Assembly (NCBI GenBank): GCA_014607495.2
Contig: CP053161.1
Coordinates: forward strand, 9,247,115 to 9,311,114
Direction: 5' to 3'
Source of the DNA: Carposina sasakii
Lineage: Eukaryota > Arthropoda > Insecta > Lepidoptera > Carposinidae
DNA: 64,000 nt
Below, piece after piece: positions 12,099-23,418 of this stretch (its first letter is position 1; the number at the start of each line of letters is the position of its first letter). The position numbers and the translations under genes are program-made. The notes beneath the pieces were generated by a model. That model made no database searches. It saw only the letters and a program-made list of their open reading frames with translations, and was not told the origin of the DNA.

Positions 12099-12254
12099 AT
12101 GTTTTTGTGCACTATGAGTCTACTTTGTGGTCTGGCACAGCTTTGCATTGGAATACTCGTACGTTGCACCGCAGTAATTCTTTTTACAAGGTTTATAGCT
12201 GTTGCATGCTTTGGTAATAACAATAATATCCTCCAGACCGTGTTTCGGCCATGA
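12099..12254 (+). CDS. hypothetical 51-residue hydrophobic ORF behind a TATA-like box
   Basis: A TATATAAAAA box lies at 12061-12070 and an ATG follows at 12099, opening a 51-codon frame that begins MFLCTMSLLCGLAQLCIGIL. It is hydrophobic and cysteine-containing through about residue 37, then ends NNNNILQTVFRP and a TGA. It could be a small secreted or membrane peptide or a chance frame. No homology is recognised, no polyadenylation signal is obvious, and the start context (GCGCAATG) is poor. Confidence 0.15.
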   Translation: MFLCTMSLLCGLAQLCIGILVRCTAVILFTRFIAVACFGNNNNILQTVFRP

Positions 12255-12599
12255 GCGGTCAGTCCTGATAGAGATTAGCCATAAATTTGTGCAGTGTGCA
12301 CCCAAACGCACGTGCACTTTCTATTCCCTCTTTCTAGTAGTTCGTGTCCTTTACTAGGTACGAACTAAGAGACTATTGATTTAACAAAGATGTAGTTTGC
12401 CATTATTCATACATTTTGCGATACACACTTACGCTGCTTCAGGTACGGTCCTACCCGCTAGTTTCGAGAACGGGTCAATGTTGACTGCGCCGCCGCCGCC
12501 GCTTCACCGACGCTCTTGCTCCGCTGGCCGCCAAATTCGAGGCAGAAACCTTAGTTCTGCAGCATACCTATGTAACTGTAACATTCACATATAAGTAGC

Positions 12600-14860
12600 G
12601 AAGGTGCTACTCTATGGTATTGTAATTCTATGTTTACCCCCGGCCACCCTCCAGCGATGACGTCTTGATGAAGATGCACACTTTTTCATAATTTTTTTCG
12701 CAACCCCCGGGCAATTCTAAATGTTGCCAATTTAAGTCTCCCTTTGCCAATTTGAAAATTAATTTTTAAGTTTAAATTCCAGTTGCCTTTATTATGAGCT
12801 ACAAACAAATTTCGTTAAATTGATTAATTTTCATTTGAACTTTAGGTAAAATATTAAATAATCATAATGAAATTAAATCGCAATAATTGATATTTAATTT
12901 ATCTAGGGAGTAGCGCCGATTTTTCAAAAGGACAGATAGCCTATCCGAAGTAAATTGATTCGGTCTCTATCGTGATCGTAAATTAACTACAAAGTACCAA
13001 ATTAATGGTATATTATGCAAACCTAAAAGCTGAATTAATTTACCTTACAAATTAAATATATTTATAAGTTGGAAAAATTGGCCCTTAAAATTAACTTGAA
13101 TGATGTTTAGAACCACTTTATTCCACAGAAAGAAAGGCTCTTGGGCTTTTAAATCAACCTAAAACGGTATTAAATACATCTGTAGTACCACTTTACAGCG
13201 TAATCCAGTATCTTAAATCTTCGCCTTTGATCGTAATAGCACCACAATTTCAAACCTTTGTACAATATTACATCAGATACAAGTACAAAGTCAAGAGGTC
13301 GCAGATTCAAATCCAAGCGATACTGATCTCCAATTTAACTTTAGCGATTTCCCAGCTTTGTACAATACAAATGCAACGACTGAACAGTTGTTAACTTTAC
13401 CAATATATTCGCGGGAACCGAGAACTAAGTGTGGCCAGAGAAAATAAAACCTGGGAACGTAACGAGTTTCCAAGATTCAGACTGTGTAATTTAGTATTCA
13501 CGTGATGCAAAAGTTATAGGCAAAGGAGTTTCGGTTGTATAGATGCCCAATTACTAGTTTGAGCTGGACTCGGAGTTTAGCTTCATTTCAATTAGTAATA
13601 AGGGGTGAGAAGACAATCGAATCTCGGTCGTGATTTGTTTTTATTATTTCTTCTTTAAACTTAATTTTTTACAACAATATGCATAGTGCTGTTTCAGACT
13701 TGAACATATTACAAATGGCTTCATTCAGTAAACACTAAAATCAAAAAAATCTGTAGAAATCTAATAGAAATCCATAAACAAATATAAAACGCGTTTTACT
13801 AGCGCTTATATTTGCAATGTTCAACGTAACTATTTTATATGTACCTAAATGTAGTTAGCAAAGAGTATTTTGTTAAAGGCAAAGCTTTTAAAATAAGATT
13901 ACCAACTTAATAAACGACAAAATAATATCATTAAACAACTTGCACGCTTAGAGCCGGCGCGTTATGAACATTCAAAACTAACATTAAAGTGCGGGTCACG
14001 TCGCAATTTTATATTCTTCATACGTCCCAAACTTACTGCCATTCAACGTCAATATCAGAGAATGCAGCTAAGAGACAGTTGGGCAATGAATTTTCCCCCC
14101 AAGTTCGGTTTGAAGAGCACTTTCTAGTCCCCTGGTCCCTTAAGACACTGCGGACGGAACGTATCTTCAAGTACGTTACCTCTGAAATCTTTGAAGGCCT
14201 CTAGAGTTAGGTATTTTGCTCTTTAAGGTAGTGGAATAAAGGTTTCATTGGGTGCTTTGAATAGGTAGTGTGAATTATTAGTATTTACTGTGCACTCGCG
14301 GCCGATTGCGAGTTCTACAGTTACCTCAGTGTGGCTGAAACAAGATCCAAACATACACCGTATATTTCGATTGTACATAGTGCAATAGCTTTATGCATTA
14401 TTATGCAACTTATATGCATAGTATCTGATAGGTGATAAGCCAATACGTACGTATCAGTAATAAGTATGTAAAATGTTAACGTTTTTCTTCTACAAAGCCT
14501 TGATATATCTAACTATAGTGTAAGATATAAATAATAATAATAATTAATAATTAAGTGTAAGATATTATTAATAATAATCTATTTTTTTTTTTTAACTTTT
14601 TATCCCTTCAGTAATGAAATGTACTACAAAAACCGCTTGTTAATAACTTATCTCTACAGTTAAAAAATATTAAATATTAATTATTTATTCGTGGATCCAT
14701 AAATATTAAACGCCGATTTACTAAAGTTTACGAGGGTGAGGGAGGGTGCACATGTTAGTTTATTTTTAGCGATTCATTTTGATGAAGGGTGTGAAAAGCT
14801 ATTAACGAAACGTTTATTAATTGTCAACGCAATAGAATTGCACTTGCTTTATTATACATA
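12600..14860. other. unannotated DNA
   Basis: No gene supported. A possible isolated pol III B-box (AGATTCAAATCC near 13303-13314) hints at an old SINE. The frames at 13291-13473 and 13989-14204 have no recognisable motif. Confidence 0.4.
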
Positions 14861-14864
14861 TTTA

Positions 14865-14990
14865 GGTAGATAGTATTGCTGGAAGAAATCTCTTGAAGAG
14901 ATAAGCTCGCCTTTGTACATTCTCTGTTTAACTATGTTAAGTCTCTATATTGTCCTATGTTTGTACATACAATAAATAATTCGAGTATTC
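14865..14990 (+). repeat. probable LINE 3' end
   Basis: Sequence AGATAAGCTCGCCTTTGTACA followed by a T-rich stretch and ACAATAAATAATT resembles the 3' terminal region of CR1/jockey-like LINEs common in Lepidoptera. This is recognition from memory; there is only one copy in the window and no coding part. Confidence 0.5.
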
Positions 14991-15089
14991 TGAAAATAAC
15001 AGGATGATGGGAATAGTCTGGATATTTTTTTAGGTCGCACAAATTCAATTCTCTCATAGAAAAACTTGTAATATTTACAAGACTATAGA

Positions 15090-15140
15090 GGGTATAAAAA
15101 GGGGGGTATATTAAGCGAAATACTATGCACCATTATTATT
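15090..15140 (+). repeat. MITE-A-like terminal fragment
   Basis: GGGGGGTATATTAAGCGAAATACTAT matches 43690-43800 (GGGTATATTAAGCGAAATACTAT). This is a variant of the MITE-A end; the complementary arm is absent. Confidence 0.55.
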
Positions 15141-15905
15141 AATAGCTTTAGTAATCTATTCGTTTTTACAAATAAAAAATCTTCATTAGATTTTCCTCTA
15201 AAACTACCAACCTGCACTGTTCCTAGAATTCATTAAATATTTTTATTCCCAAACGTCCATACAATTCGCATTTTTAAAAAGATAACTACGAAATTCGCCC
15301 GACTCTGGATCCCAACTCGTTTCTCTCAGTTCCTGTTGAATCCATGAACGAAGGATGTAGAGGAGACACGATATCCAATGTTAATTCAGTGGTAAACATT
15401 TTATCCGTTACCCGTCTTGCTCTCTCAGTGTAACACCGTTTTACGTTCGAATAATAGTTTGTTGTTGTAATATCCCCTTCGCTAGACAACGTGATCAACT
15501 CTGAACTCGTAACGATAACTAATGTCAATGTAAAATGACGTTATGTTGGCTAAGCAACTTGTGAAGAATTGAAGATTGCAAAGTAAAGTCTTCAATTAGC
15601 ATGTTCCTTAAAAGACGTGATGAAGTCTTATCGCTATTGGTGTAAATGGTTCGATAACTTTGCGAACTTCACTGTAACTATTAAAATCGTTACCATGAGT
15701 AAGCCCCCATCTTCCCTTTGTCCTTGCTTCATGGTTGCATCAGTCGAGCTGTCCAACTCTATTTGAAGACCTGCATTGTACTGCTGAGCATTGTTGGAAC
15801 AAATTAATTTGTTCTTCTATCATATAAACTTTTGTACAGGGTTGGCAGTTACACGCATTAGCTAGAGGAACTTTTACTTTTAAAAATAAGTAAAAGTTGT
15901 ATAAG
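15141..15905. other. unannotated DNA
   Basis: The minus-strand frames at 15286-15528 and 15740-15934 show no domain or motif; taken as chance. Confidence 0.4.
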
Positions 15906-15911
15906 GGAAAA

Positions 15912-16050
15912 AGCGTGCCGATACGGGGCTTCACTGGAAGCTGCGTCCCTTTCCGTGCATGTCGTAAGAGGTACGAGTAACTAAGGAACTTTATGACGTT
16001 CTCTTAGGCAATAAGCTAGGAACTAGCAATCCTGCAGTTCATATTTATCC
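15912..16050 (+). repeat. SINE-3 fragment
   Basis: Contains GATACGGGGCTTCACTGGAAGC, TCCGTGCATGTCGTAAGAGG, TTCTCTTAGGCAATAAGCTAG and AATCCTGCAGTTC in the family order. Confidence 0.68.
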
Positions 16051-16174
16051 AAATTATAAGTACAATTATCAAAACACAAGTTAGCCAGGAAGTCACGGGG
16101 TTGTGACATATCTTTTTGTTTAAAAATATGGTTAAAACAAGTGATGGCATGATCTTGATTATTAATCAATTCGT

Positions 16175-17069
16175 GGAATAGTGGGATACCTCCTCGTGTG
16201 TTAGTCGGGTATCAAATCATGTGGGGAAGCATCTTAGTGTTTCGTCACTGGCCATGAGGATCACGGTGACTGGCACTGCCCTGGCGCCTGGGACTCCGGG
16301 CCTGTGGCGGGACATGATTAGGTCTCCTCCGTGAGGGGATACCCGACTTTCCTGGTCCACCTGGGCAACAACGGCTAGCGACTGCTTCTGCGGGGCTCTC
16401 TCTAGTCGATTGGCTAAACTCCCACTCGGTTTCACTGGGTGGCGTGGGTGACACCCAGTGAACTACATTCACCCACCTGCGTTTTGACCTGCGCAGTCGA
16501 GCGCCGTAAGCGGGGATGACGGAGTCCTGGAGGGTTGAGCCGAGCGACGCTCGGGTTTATGCGGCGTGAGGCAACACGCCCTCTTTGGTCCCGATTTCAA
16601 GCGAAACGGTAGCCTCCACTAGTAGCCGCAGTGGAGGAAACGTGGCAAGGTGCCCCAATGGGGGGGGGGAAGGGGCACCACAGGCGAGGTACGTGGAGGT
16701 AAGCACTGAACTTGCCGTGCCGGGCCTCGGCCGGGCGTGGGAGCGGGACGCAGCGTTTGCGCTGCGGCCTGGACCCAACCTGGGGATGGCCTGTCACGGC
16801 AAAATTCTTTACTTAGGAGGCAGGGAAGGCCATGCTGACGGCTCGCGGGCGGTGATCAGTTCTAGGCGGAGCAACGGACCTAGGTGCTGCTACCGTCCTG
16901 GCCACCGTTCAAGAGCCCGATGTCGCGCTGAAACTCCCCACTGCGTACCTATACCTCCCTGGTATTCCTAACGCACTCTTCTCCTGTTTTTGGCGGTTGA
17001 GGCGTTCCCTGTTGCGGGCTCGGTGGAGGGTGGGAAGCCAGGGGGATGAATTAAAAACCCCCTTTCACT
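16175..17069 (+). other. 5' leader of the non-LTR element
   Basis: It begins GGAATAGTGGGATACC directly after the target duplication. It is GC-rich, with an eight- to nine-G run near 16660. Several overlapping open frames exist on both strands, but none carries a recognisable motif, so it is treated as promoter/leader sequence. Presence of a clean duplication at this edge suggests the 5' end may be intact. Confidence 0.6.
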
Positions 17070-17660
17070 ATGGAGCAAACTAGGTCCAAAACCCAACTTA
17101 TACAAGGGAGGGAGACTCTGCTTCGGCGGCGGCTCCCCCCTCCGGACACTCCAGCACCAAAGTGGGTGCCAGGAGAGACACCAGTGCCAAACCCGCGGTG
17201 ACGGTACTGGCAAAAGGGAAACCCGGACGCCCGGACCCAAGGGTACTGGCTAAGGGAAAACCCGGACGCCCGGACCCGACCCCGGGCACCAGCACTGCAG
17301 GGGGATACCATAATCCCCTTAACGACTTCGCTTCGGCCTGGAACGAGACGGTCGTCCGAGTCCGGCAACCCACTAGAGGGGGGCCTAGGGCTGGGGCGCA
17401 CAAGTCAAGTGATAGGGTTTATACTGGGGAGGCCCCCAGGATAAATAAGAAGCCGAATAAAAAACAACGCCTCCGTAGACGGCAACGTGCTATGGAGGAC
17501 GCGCTCGCAGCTGCGGAGTCGGCTAAGGAGACGCGATCGGCGGGAGGTAGCAACCAAACGCTGAAAGCGGACCCAAAGCCTGGCTCCAGCAGGGTAGCAG
17601 ATAAGCCGCTGGTGTCGGGACGGGGAGAGGGCGCCAAAACGCCAACTCCCCGGCCTGGTA
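17070..17660 (+). pseudogene. ORF1 remnant of the non-LTR element
   Basis: An ATG at 17070 (CACTATGGAGCAAAC) opens a 43-codon frame ending at a TGA near 17199-17201. A second frame, open from about 17080 through 17722, then carries the plausible ORF1 body: two tandem copies of VLAKGKPGRPDP (about 17205-17277), a basic block NKKPNKKQRLRRRQRAMEDA and a Gly/Pro/Ser-rich tail. ORF1 proteins of this class are basic nucleic-acid chaperones that coat the RNA. No CCHC knuckles remain, consistent with loss of the 3' part of ORF1 at the deletion joint near 17659-17680. A frameshift separates the ATG from the body. Confidence 0.6.
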
Positions 17661-17680
17661 CAGCAGGTATACAGCAGGTA
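17659..17680 (+). repeat. 11-bp tandem repeat at the deletion joint
   Basis: TACAGCAGGTA occurs twice back to back. The upstream side reads in the ORF1 frame and the downstream side in the RT frame, marking the junction of the internal deletion. Confidence 0.75.
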
Positions 17681-19632
17681 AATCCACTGAGTCAGCTTTA
17701 CACCTGGTGGTACGCAAAATAGAAGAAGCGCTAATAGACAAAGTCATTTGTATGGGCACCTTCATCGATATTGAAGGAGCCTTCGACAAGACTAACTTTA
17801 CGAGCATAGAGACCGCACTGATCCGTCATGGAGTCTCGTCTGTACTAACTGGCTGGATCACAAATATGCTCAGACAAAGAACGGTAAGGTTTAAGGACGA
17901 CCCAACGGTGGCGCTGGTGGCCAAGGGCTGTCCGCAAGGAGGGGTTCTTTCACCGCTTCTTTGGAACATGGTGGTCAACAGCCTAATCACGACCCTTAAC
18001 GCTCACCACTTCTATACAATCGGCTATGCCGATGACCTTACCATCCTGATAACCGGCAAGAACGCCAGTTTAGTATGCGACCTCACACAGGCAGCAATGC
18101 GCATCGTGGAGGGGTGGTGTACCAGGTATGAGCTGACCGTTAACCCAAACAAAACGGAAACGGTGATGTTCACACACAAACGCAGTCTCGGCAACTACCA
18201 CATGCCGAAGCTCTTCGGGACCACACTACAGCTGTCACAGGAGGTTAAATACCTTGGGGTTATACTAGACCACAAACTCAACTGGGGCAGTCATGTAGAT
18301 AATAAGATAGACAAAGCTAGCATAGCCCTATGGCAATGCCGCAGGATGATTGGCAAACGATGGGGTCTTACCCCCAAGAACATACTGTGGCTGTACACGG
18401 CGGTGATACGTCCCCTGCTGTGTTACGGCGCTCTAGTATGGTGGCCTAGATGCAAGCTAGTGACATGCATAAGCAAACTACAGAAATTTCAAAGACTAGC
18501 TTGCACGGCGACAACAGGCTGTATGAGGACAGCTCCTACTGCAGCTCTGGAGGCCATGCTAAGCCTACCGCCACTCCATCTGTTTATCAAACAGGAAGCA
18601 GCGTCTTCAGCGGTACGCCTCAGGTCCTTAGAACTCTGGAAAGAGAGCGGTACGGCTCACACAACCATTCTCACGGAGGCCTACGAGGATTTACCGATAC
18701 TCAGGGCACCCAGCGACAGGATCCCCAAAAAGTGGGTATTTGATAAAAAATATAAAATCCAGTTGCACGAGAATGACGACTTCGAAGGCCTGAACTTGAA
18801 TGAACTTAGGATATTCACGGACGGGTCCAAAACAGACTCTGGGACGGGGTCAGGAGTATTCTCCGAGGACTTGCAGGTCAGAGTCGCCACACCTTTGGGA
18901 TACTACAACACGGTCTTCCAGGCCGAGTGCTTCGCGATCTCACAGGCAGCTACAGCCATAATAGCCAGAGAGGTAACTGACCAAGGCATCAGAATCCTCT
19001 CGGACAGTAGGGCAGTCCTACAGGCGTTAAACAGCAACACTGTTACCTCGGGGCTCGTCTACGACTGCCACCGCCGACTAACAGAGGTATGTAGATACAA
19101 CCGTCTCACACTGCAGTGGATCAAAGGCCACAGCGGCTCGAGAGGTAATGACTCTGCGGACGCGCTGGCCAGACAAGGTTCGGACCTTACAGCCATAGGT
19201 CCGGAGCCCATCATACCAGCCCCCGCAGGCATCGCCAGGACCTTGCTGAGAGCTAGGACTGGCGAACAGCATAATGCACACTGGTTCAGTCAAGAGGACT
19301 GTCGACAAGCAAAAGAGGCCTTACCTCAAATTTGCGGCCGACTGTCAAAGAAGCTAATACAGTTGAATAAACCCCAACTGAGACTGATAACCAGTATTAT
19401 TACAGGTCATAGAGCCTTCAACAAACACCTATCCACATTAGGTGTTACAGACAGCCCCCTGTGCAGAGCCTGCATGGAGGAAGAAGAGACAGCCGCCCAT
19501 CTGCTGCTGCGCTGCAGAGAAGTGGCCCCGTACCGGGCAAAATATCTCGGCTCTCCAGGCTCGCTTAGCGAGACTTTGGGCAACCTGAAAAAGCTGCTAG
19601 GATTCCTGGAGGAGATAGGCTGGCTCGAGTAG
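17662..19632 (+). pseudogene. ORF2 of the non-LTR element: reverse transcriptase (N-terminally truncated) plus RNase H
   Basis: The frame is open from the deletion joint (AGKSTESALHLVVRKIEEAL) to a TAG at 19630. Numbering from the codon at 17707: RT motif A FIDIEGAFDK (residues 19-28), motif B GCPQGGVLSPLLWN (about 77-90), catalytic YADD (107-110), then KYLGVILDHKLNWG. RNase H follows: TDGSKTDSG with D near 372, E407 in FQAECFAI, D433 in LSDSRA and H475 in WIKGHSGSRGNDSADALAR. A C-terminal CRACMEEEETAAHLLLRC gives a C-x2-C-x8-H-x4-C zinc-binding pattern. The endonuclease and earliest RT motifs are gone, and no methionine start is credible. Everything after the joint is intact and stop-free, so the deletion is probably recent. 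Confidence 0.88.
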
Positions 19633-19693
19633 AGAGCACACCACCCTTACGCAAAATAGGCGCACAGACGTCGATTTGCGGAAACAAGCCCGT

Positions 19694-19715
19694 TCTACCA
19701 TACCATACCATACCA
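19694..19715 (+). repeat. (TACCA)n 3' tail of the non-LTR element
   Basis: Four pentamer units, TACCA repeated, directly precede the downstream target duplication. A short tandem-repeat tail instead of poly-A fits the I/LOA-type integration mode. Confidence 0.85.
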
Positions 19716-19807
19716 TAATCAATTCGTAACTCACTTTGAAAAGACCCATGTTTAGAAACATACCCCAAATATTTGGTAAGTAGGTAGAAATTAGTAAAAT
19801 TAATATG

Positions 19808-19990
19808 GCGACTGTGTCCGCGTGGACTGAATAAAAAACAAAATGTCGAAATTATCCGAGATCAAAACATTTTCCCGGGTTAAAAAGTAGCCTATATGTT
19901 AAGTGGGAACTGTCACAATAAAACTGCATCGAAATCGGTTCAGCCGTTTCTGAGATTAGCGTGCACAAACATCCAAGCCCCAAAAAAGTG
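19808..19990 (-). mobile_element. degraded Helitron-like element
   Basis: Minus-strand features in order: AACGGCTGAACCGATTTCGATGC, TTAACATATAGGCTACTTTTTAACC, TCGACATTTTGTTTTTTATTCAGTCCACGCGGAC. These match the better preserved plus-strand copy at 52340-52549. The terminal CTAGT is lost. Confidence 0.65.
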
Positions 19991-20189
19991 TTCGCTCATA
20001 AAAAACATAATAAAGACGCAACATGCGGCTAGTTAGTGGTGTTGGTACGAGTACAATACAAGAAACGTGAACATATAGGTTACTAAAGTCAAAGTACTTG
20101 ATTAAGACTTGGTCGCTAGTTGATTGTATTTCTTTATACGTCTATAATATAGAAATATACACTCAACTACTTAGCCATACACATCAGCC

Positions 20190-20290
20190 TGTTGCAGTCT
20201 ACTGCGTAGGCCTTATTCATGGCACGCCACAGGGCTGCTGCCATAGAGGAGGTTTAGCCCATAGCTATCACGCTAGGTAGGTGGGTTGGC
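20190..20290 (-). repeat. LINE/SINE 3'-tail fragment
   Basis: GCACGCCACAGGGCTGCTGCCATAG, GCCCATAGCTATCACGCTAGG match (with divergence) the module at 33165-33285 in the same orientation. Confidence 0.55.
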
Positions 20291-20606
20291 AACCGCAGTG
20301 TTATTTTCAGACTATATTTCCTTCCTTACCAATATCAATATAACTCACTAAAATTATTATTATGATTCATAAACGCATTGTTTATTACAGTGAGAATGCA
20401 ATTCTGTGCCTGAACATATTCCCTGTGAAGTTATAGGTCGCAGATGCGCCTCGCTCAAGGTAAGGAGCTCATTCAATATTTACGATTGTTTTACTTGAGT
20501 GTGGAGTCCGAGTTGTGAACTTAAGAAGGGACTAACCACTTAAAGTTCCAAACCCTTGGTTATAGCAATAAATCGCTGATTCATAGATTCATCTAGTATA
20601 TAATAT
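20291..20606. other. unannotated DNA
   Basis: No gene or repeat end recognised. Confidence 0.5.
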
Positions 20607-20760
20607 ACTAGCAACCCGCCCCAGCTTCGCACGGGTGCAATGCTATACATATAAACCTTCCCCTTGCATCACTATCTATTTTAATAAACTGCATCAAAAT
20701 CCGTTGCGTCGTTTAAAAGATCTAAGCGTACCTAGGGACAGATAAACAACTTTGGGTAGT
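20607..20760 (-). mobile_element. Helitron-like element, 5' end eroded
   Basis: The 3' end on the minus strand is CCCGTGCGAAGCTGGGGCGGG, then TTGCTAGT, matching the 7488 copy. The internal CCTAGGTACGCTTAGATCTTTTA also matches. A clear 5' TC terminus was not found. Confidence 0.65.
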
Positions 20761-21183
20761 GTCACTCTCACGTTTAAGGCGTTTCTAATGATACCTCTCA
20801 AACTCAAAGTGTCAACCCGCCGCGGTTAAGCTCTTGAGCATGCCAAAGAAATATACAATATACATACATACAAATATACATACACTCGAGAAACATATTC
20901 TTCCTTCTGGCGCAGTCGGGTAAAAACGTCCTTACTATAAGTACCTAACATTCCCGCTTACACCTTAATACTTGTACCACACAATCTGACCATGCAGAAC
21001 AGCCAGCCACCAGTTATATACTAGGATCAAGCTGAAATATTCTCATAGTTTCGGCTAATATACGATATTAACGCGCTATTTAGCATTCTCTTGCTACAAA
21101 ATTACTTGGTTAATGACAAGACCTTATGGGTATTTCTTAGACAAATAATTTTCTATATAAACTTCATGAAGACACTGGTTCTG

Positions 21184-21325
21184 TGCTGACGCGGCACTTT
21201 ACTAAAATACATCTCCTTCCGTGTATGTCGTAAGAGTCGACTGAGGAACTTAAGCATTTACATATATGTTTTTGCTATCGTACATGTGGCTGCAAGATCT
21301 CCATTATGATCCTGCAATGTATAGG
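21184..21325 (+). repeat. SINE-3 fragment
   Basis: GCTGACGCGGCACTTTACTAAAATACATC, TTCCGTGTATGTCGTAAGAGTCGACTGAGGAAC and ATGATCCTGCAATG keep the family order. Confidence 0.62.
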
Positions 21326-23143
21326 TATATTTATGGCACTTTTGTTGTGAAAGAAAGAAAACTAAAATAAAAAAGGCACCCATATAAATAAAATGAAAGA
21401 ACATGTAAGCTCATTTTCACGAAGCTACGGCAATGCAATCTAAACTTATTTTTTTCATTGCAGAAAAGTTCAAAGTAGCCGACCTTCCTTACGTTATCTT
21501 TGCTGACCCGGAAGATCACGTAGAACTTTAAAACCAACGATGTAGGCTAAAAAAATTATATACGAACGTGATTGGTTGTTTTGTTATTTGAGCCTAGTTT
21601 TACTTCATTTATATTAGATTTTTTTTTACTATTTATATACTATGTGTACCTAATAGTAAAAACCTACACTCCACGACTACACAAAGACAAAAGCGCAACG
21701 TGTCCGACATACTCGTAGATCAAAGAGACAGCGTGTATATTCACTTAAATTAGATCGATCTATATTTCCCCCATTTTATTTATTTCAGCGAATGTTAAAT
21801 TATTTTCTATACACATATTTTTTGCTTTGAACGCACAGCCTAAACCGCTGATTTTAAAGACCTGAAACTTGAAATGTGTTCTTTATATGACGTAGGCATT
21901 CAATAAGTATAGTTTTTCAAAATGTTCACATGAATGGGCGGACCAAGTGTCGACTAGTATTATTATAATAGAATTATTATAATTTCAAAATACACAGCTG
22001 GGTCCTGAGTAGATTGCCTCTATCTAGTCACAAATGCTATGGAACCAAACGCAGTTGCTTCCGAGAGCATTTCGCGCGACTAGAAGATTGCAATTTTCTG
22101 GATTGTCAGCGACTGTCGCACTTGATTTTGCTACAATCAGAAGTAGGTGCTGAATTTTTTAGTAGGTTTATCCTAGTTTGTGTATAGGTAAGTACTTGTA
22201 GATGAGATGAAGGCGAAATAAGTACAATTGATCTGTTTTATCAATTAACTAGTTGTCTTTTTACATGACTGTGCCAGAAGGAGGGTTATGTTTTTTAAGT
22301 GTATGTACAAAGATGTAGGTATGTATATTTTTTTGGACGCTCTAGCCTAGACGGGTCGTCAGATTTGAGCTTGAAAGGTATCATTAGAATTGTGCCGAGA
22401 AATAAATCTCATATTGCGGCATATATTAACATAATGGATGTATTAGTAGACAACTTCTTTATGAGATTTGAGACGTCTAGACAAAATTGTATTTGCATAA
22501 TATCACGGTGAGAATAAGTTTCGATAGACAGATAAATAAAATTGTATCCAAATATAATATCTACGATCAAATGCAACTTTATTACCCTTTTCGGGGGAAA
22601 AGTTTTATTTATTGTATCAGTAAACTATTATAAATTAAGATTGATCTATCGTTATGTTTAGACCAGCGTGCTGGCCTCATGGTTCAATCTACCCCATGAT
22701 TGTTGAATCGTAAGCGTGTAGTGCGAAGTTAGTAGCAGTGGCAAACTATGGACTGATAAAAAAAATAAAACCCATCCTCATTAACTTTAAGCTATACACT
22801 TCTTACTCATTATTTTTAGTTCTCATTCTTTGTCAACGGTAATCTAACGTTAAAGTCTTTATGATAGAACAAGGAGATCATTTCCGTCCGCTTCTGGGTT
22901 TATATTTGTCCTAATAAGCTGTTTACTAATTACGGGCTTGTTTCCTTTTACGAGATGTGTGTTAATGTTCTTTGTCAGTTAACTATATGTTGAGTAGTTA
23001 ATTAAATTATAATATCATACAATGGTTCATAATACTTACCTCTAATTGAAATATATTCCAAGAAGCTTGTGAATATATCTTCCTACTCTACCTATTTGTA
23101 CACCTTATAAGTAACAATATTTTAACTATGGTATAGCAATCTT
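21326..23143. other. unannotated AT-rich DNA
   Basis: About 1.8 kb with no gene supported. The frames at 21331-21537 (minus) and 22299-22511 have no motif. Confidence 0.45.
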
Positions 23144-23418
23144 GAAAGATAGATTACATACATACATACATACATACATATAATCACGCCTTTATCCCTT
23201 ACGGGGTAGCACATGGTGCCACTTCTGATCAATTTTGAGGGTATAGTTGAGATGTACAAGTTCGGTTAGTAGTGACAGGTGGTCAGCACATCGCCTACAA
23301 AAAACCAAGACCCTCTTGTCCCTCTTCTGACTTGTACAGTATGCCCGGAAAGAGAAGCAGCTGTAGTATTATACGTTTTTTTTTCACTCCCAGAGCAGCA
23401 TAGAAGAAAGATAGATTA
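23144..23418 (-). mobile_element. SINE-2 copy with 13-bp target duplication
   Basis: GAAAGATAGATTA is at 23144-23156 and 23406-23418. The minus-strand insert (23157-23405) starts TGCTGCTCTGGGAGTG and ends GTAAGGGATAAAGGCGTGATTATA followed by (TGTA)n. A second copy is at 38540-38805 (plus). No protein is encoded. The 3' end (AAAGGCGTGATTATATGTATG) is shared with the RTE-type LINE at 4003-4711, suggesting it borrows that enzyme. Confidence 0.85.

Larger units (their letters stand above)
16163..19727 (+). mobile_element. GC-rich non-LTR retrotransposon with RNase H (LOA/I-like), internally deleted
   Basis: A 12-bp direct repeat TAATCAATTCGT is at 16163-16174 and 19716-19727. Between them lies a 3.54-kb GC-rich element, very unlike the AT-rich surroundings. 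It has a ~0.9-kb leader, ORF1-like remnants (17070-17660), a long RT-RNase H frame to 19632, a short 3' UTR and a (TACCA)n tail at 19696-19715. The endonuclease and the N-terminal RT motifs are missing, so this copy is non-autonomous. RNase H together with EGAFDK and GCPQGGVLSPLLW suggests a LOA or I-group element; the clade is inferred. Confidence 0.9.

Noticed and set aside
16217..17403. Many overlapping frames on both strands in the 5' part of the GC-rich retroelement
   Set aside because: GC-rich DNA has few stops, so long frames appear by chance. None has a recognisable motif except the ORF1-like frame kept in the feature list.
17098..17807. Minus-strand frames across the ORF1/RT region
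   Set aside because: They lie antisense to the element's own coding frames and carry no motif.
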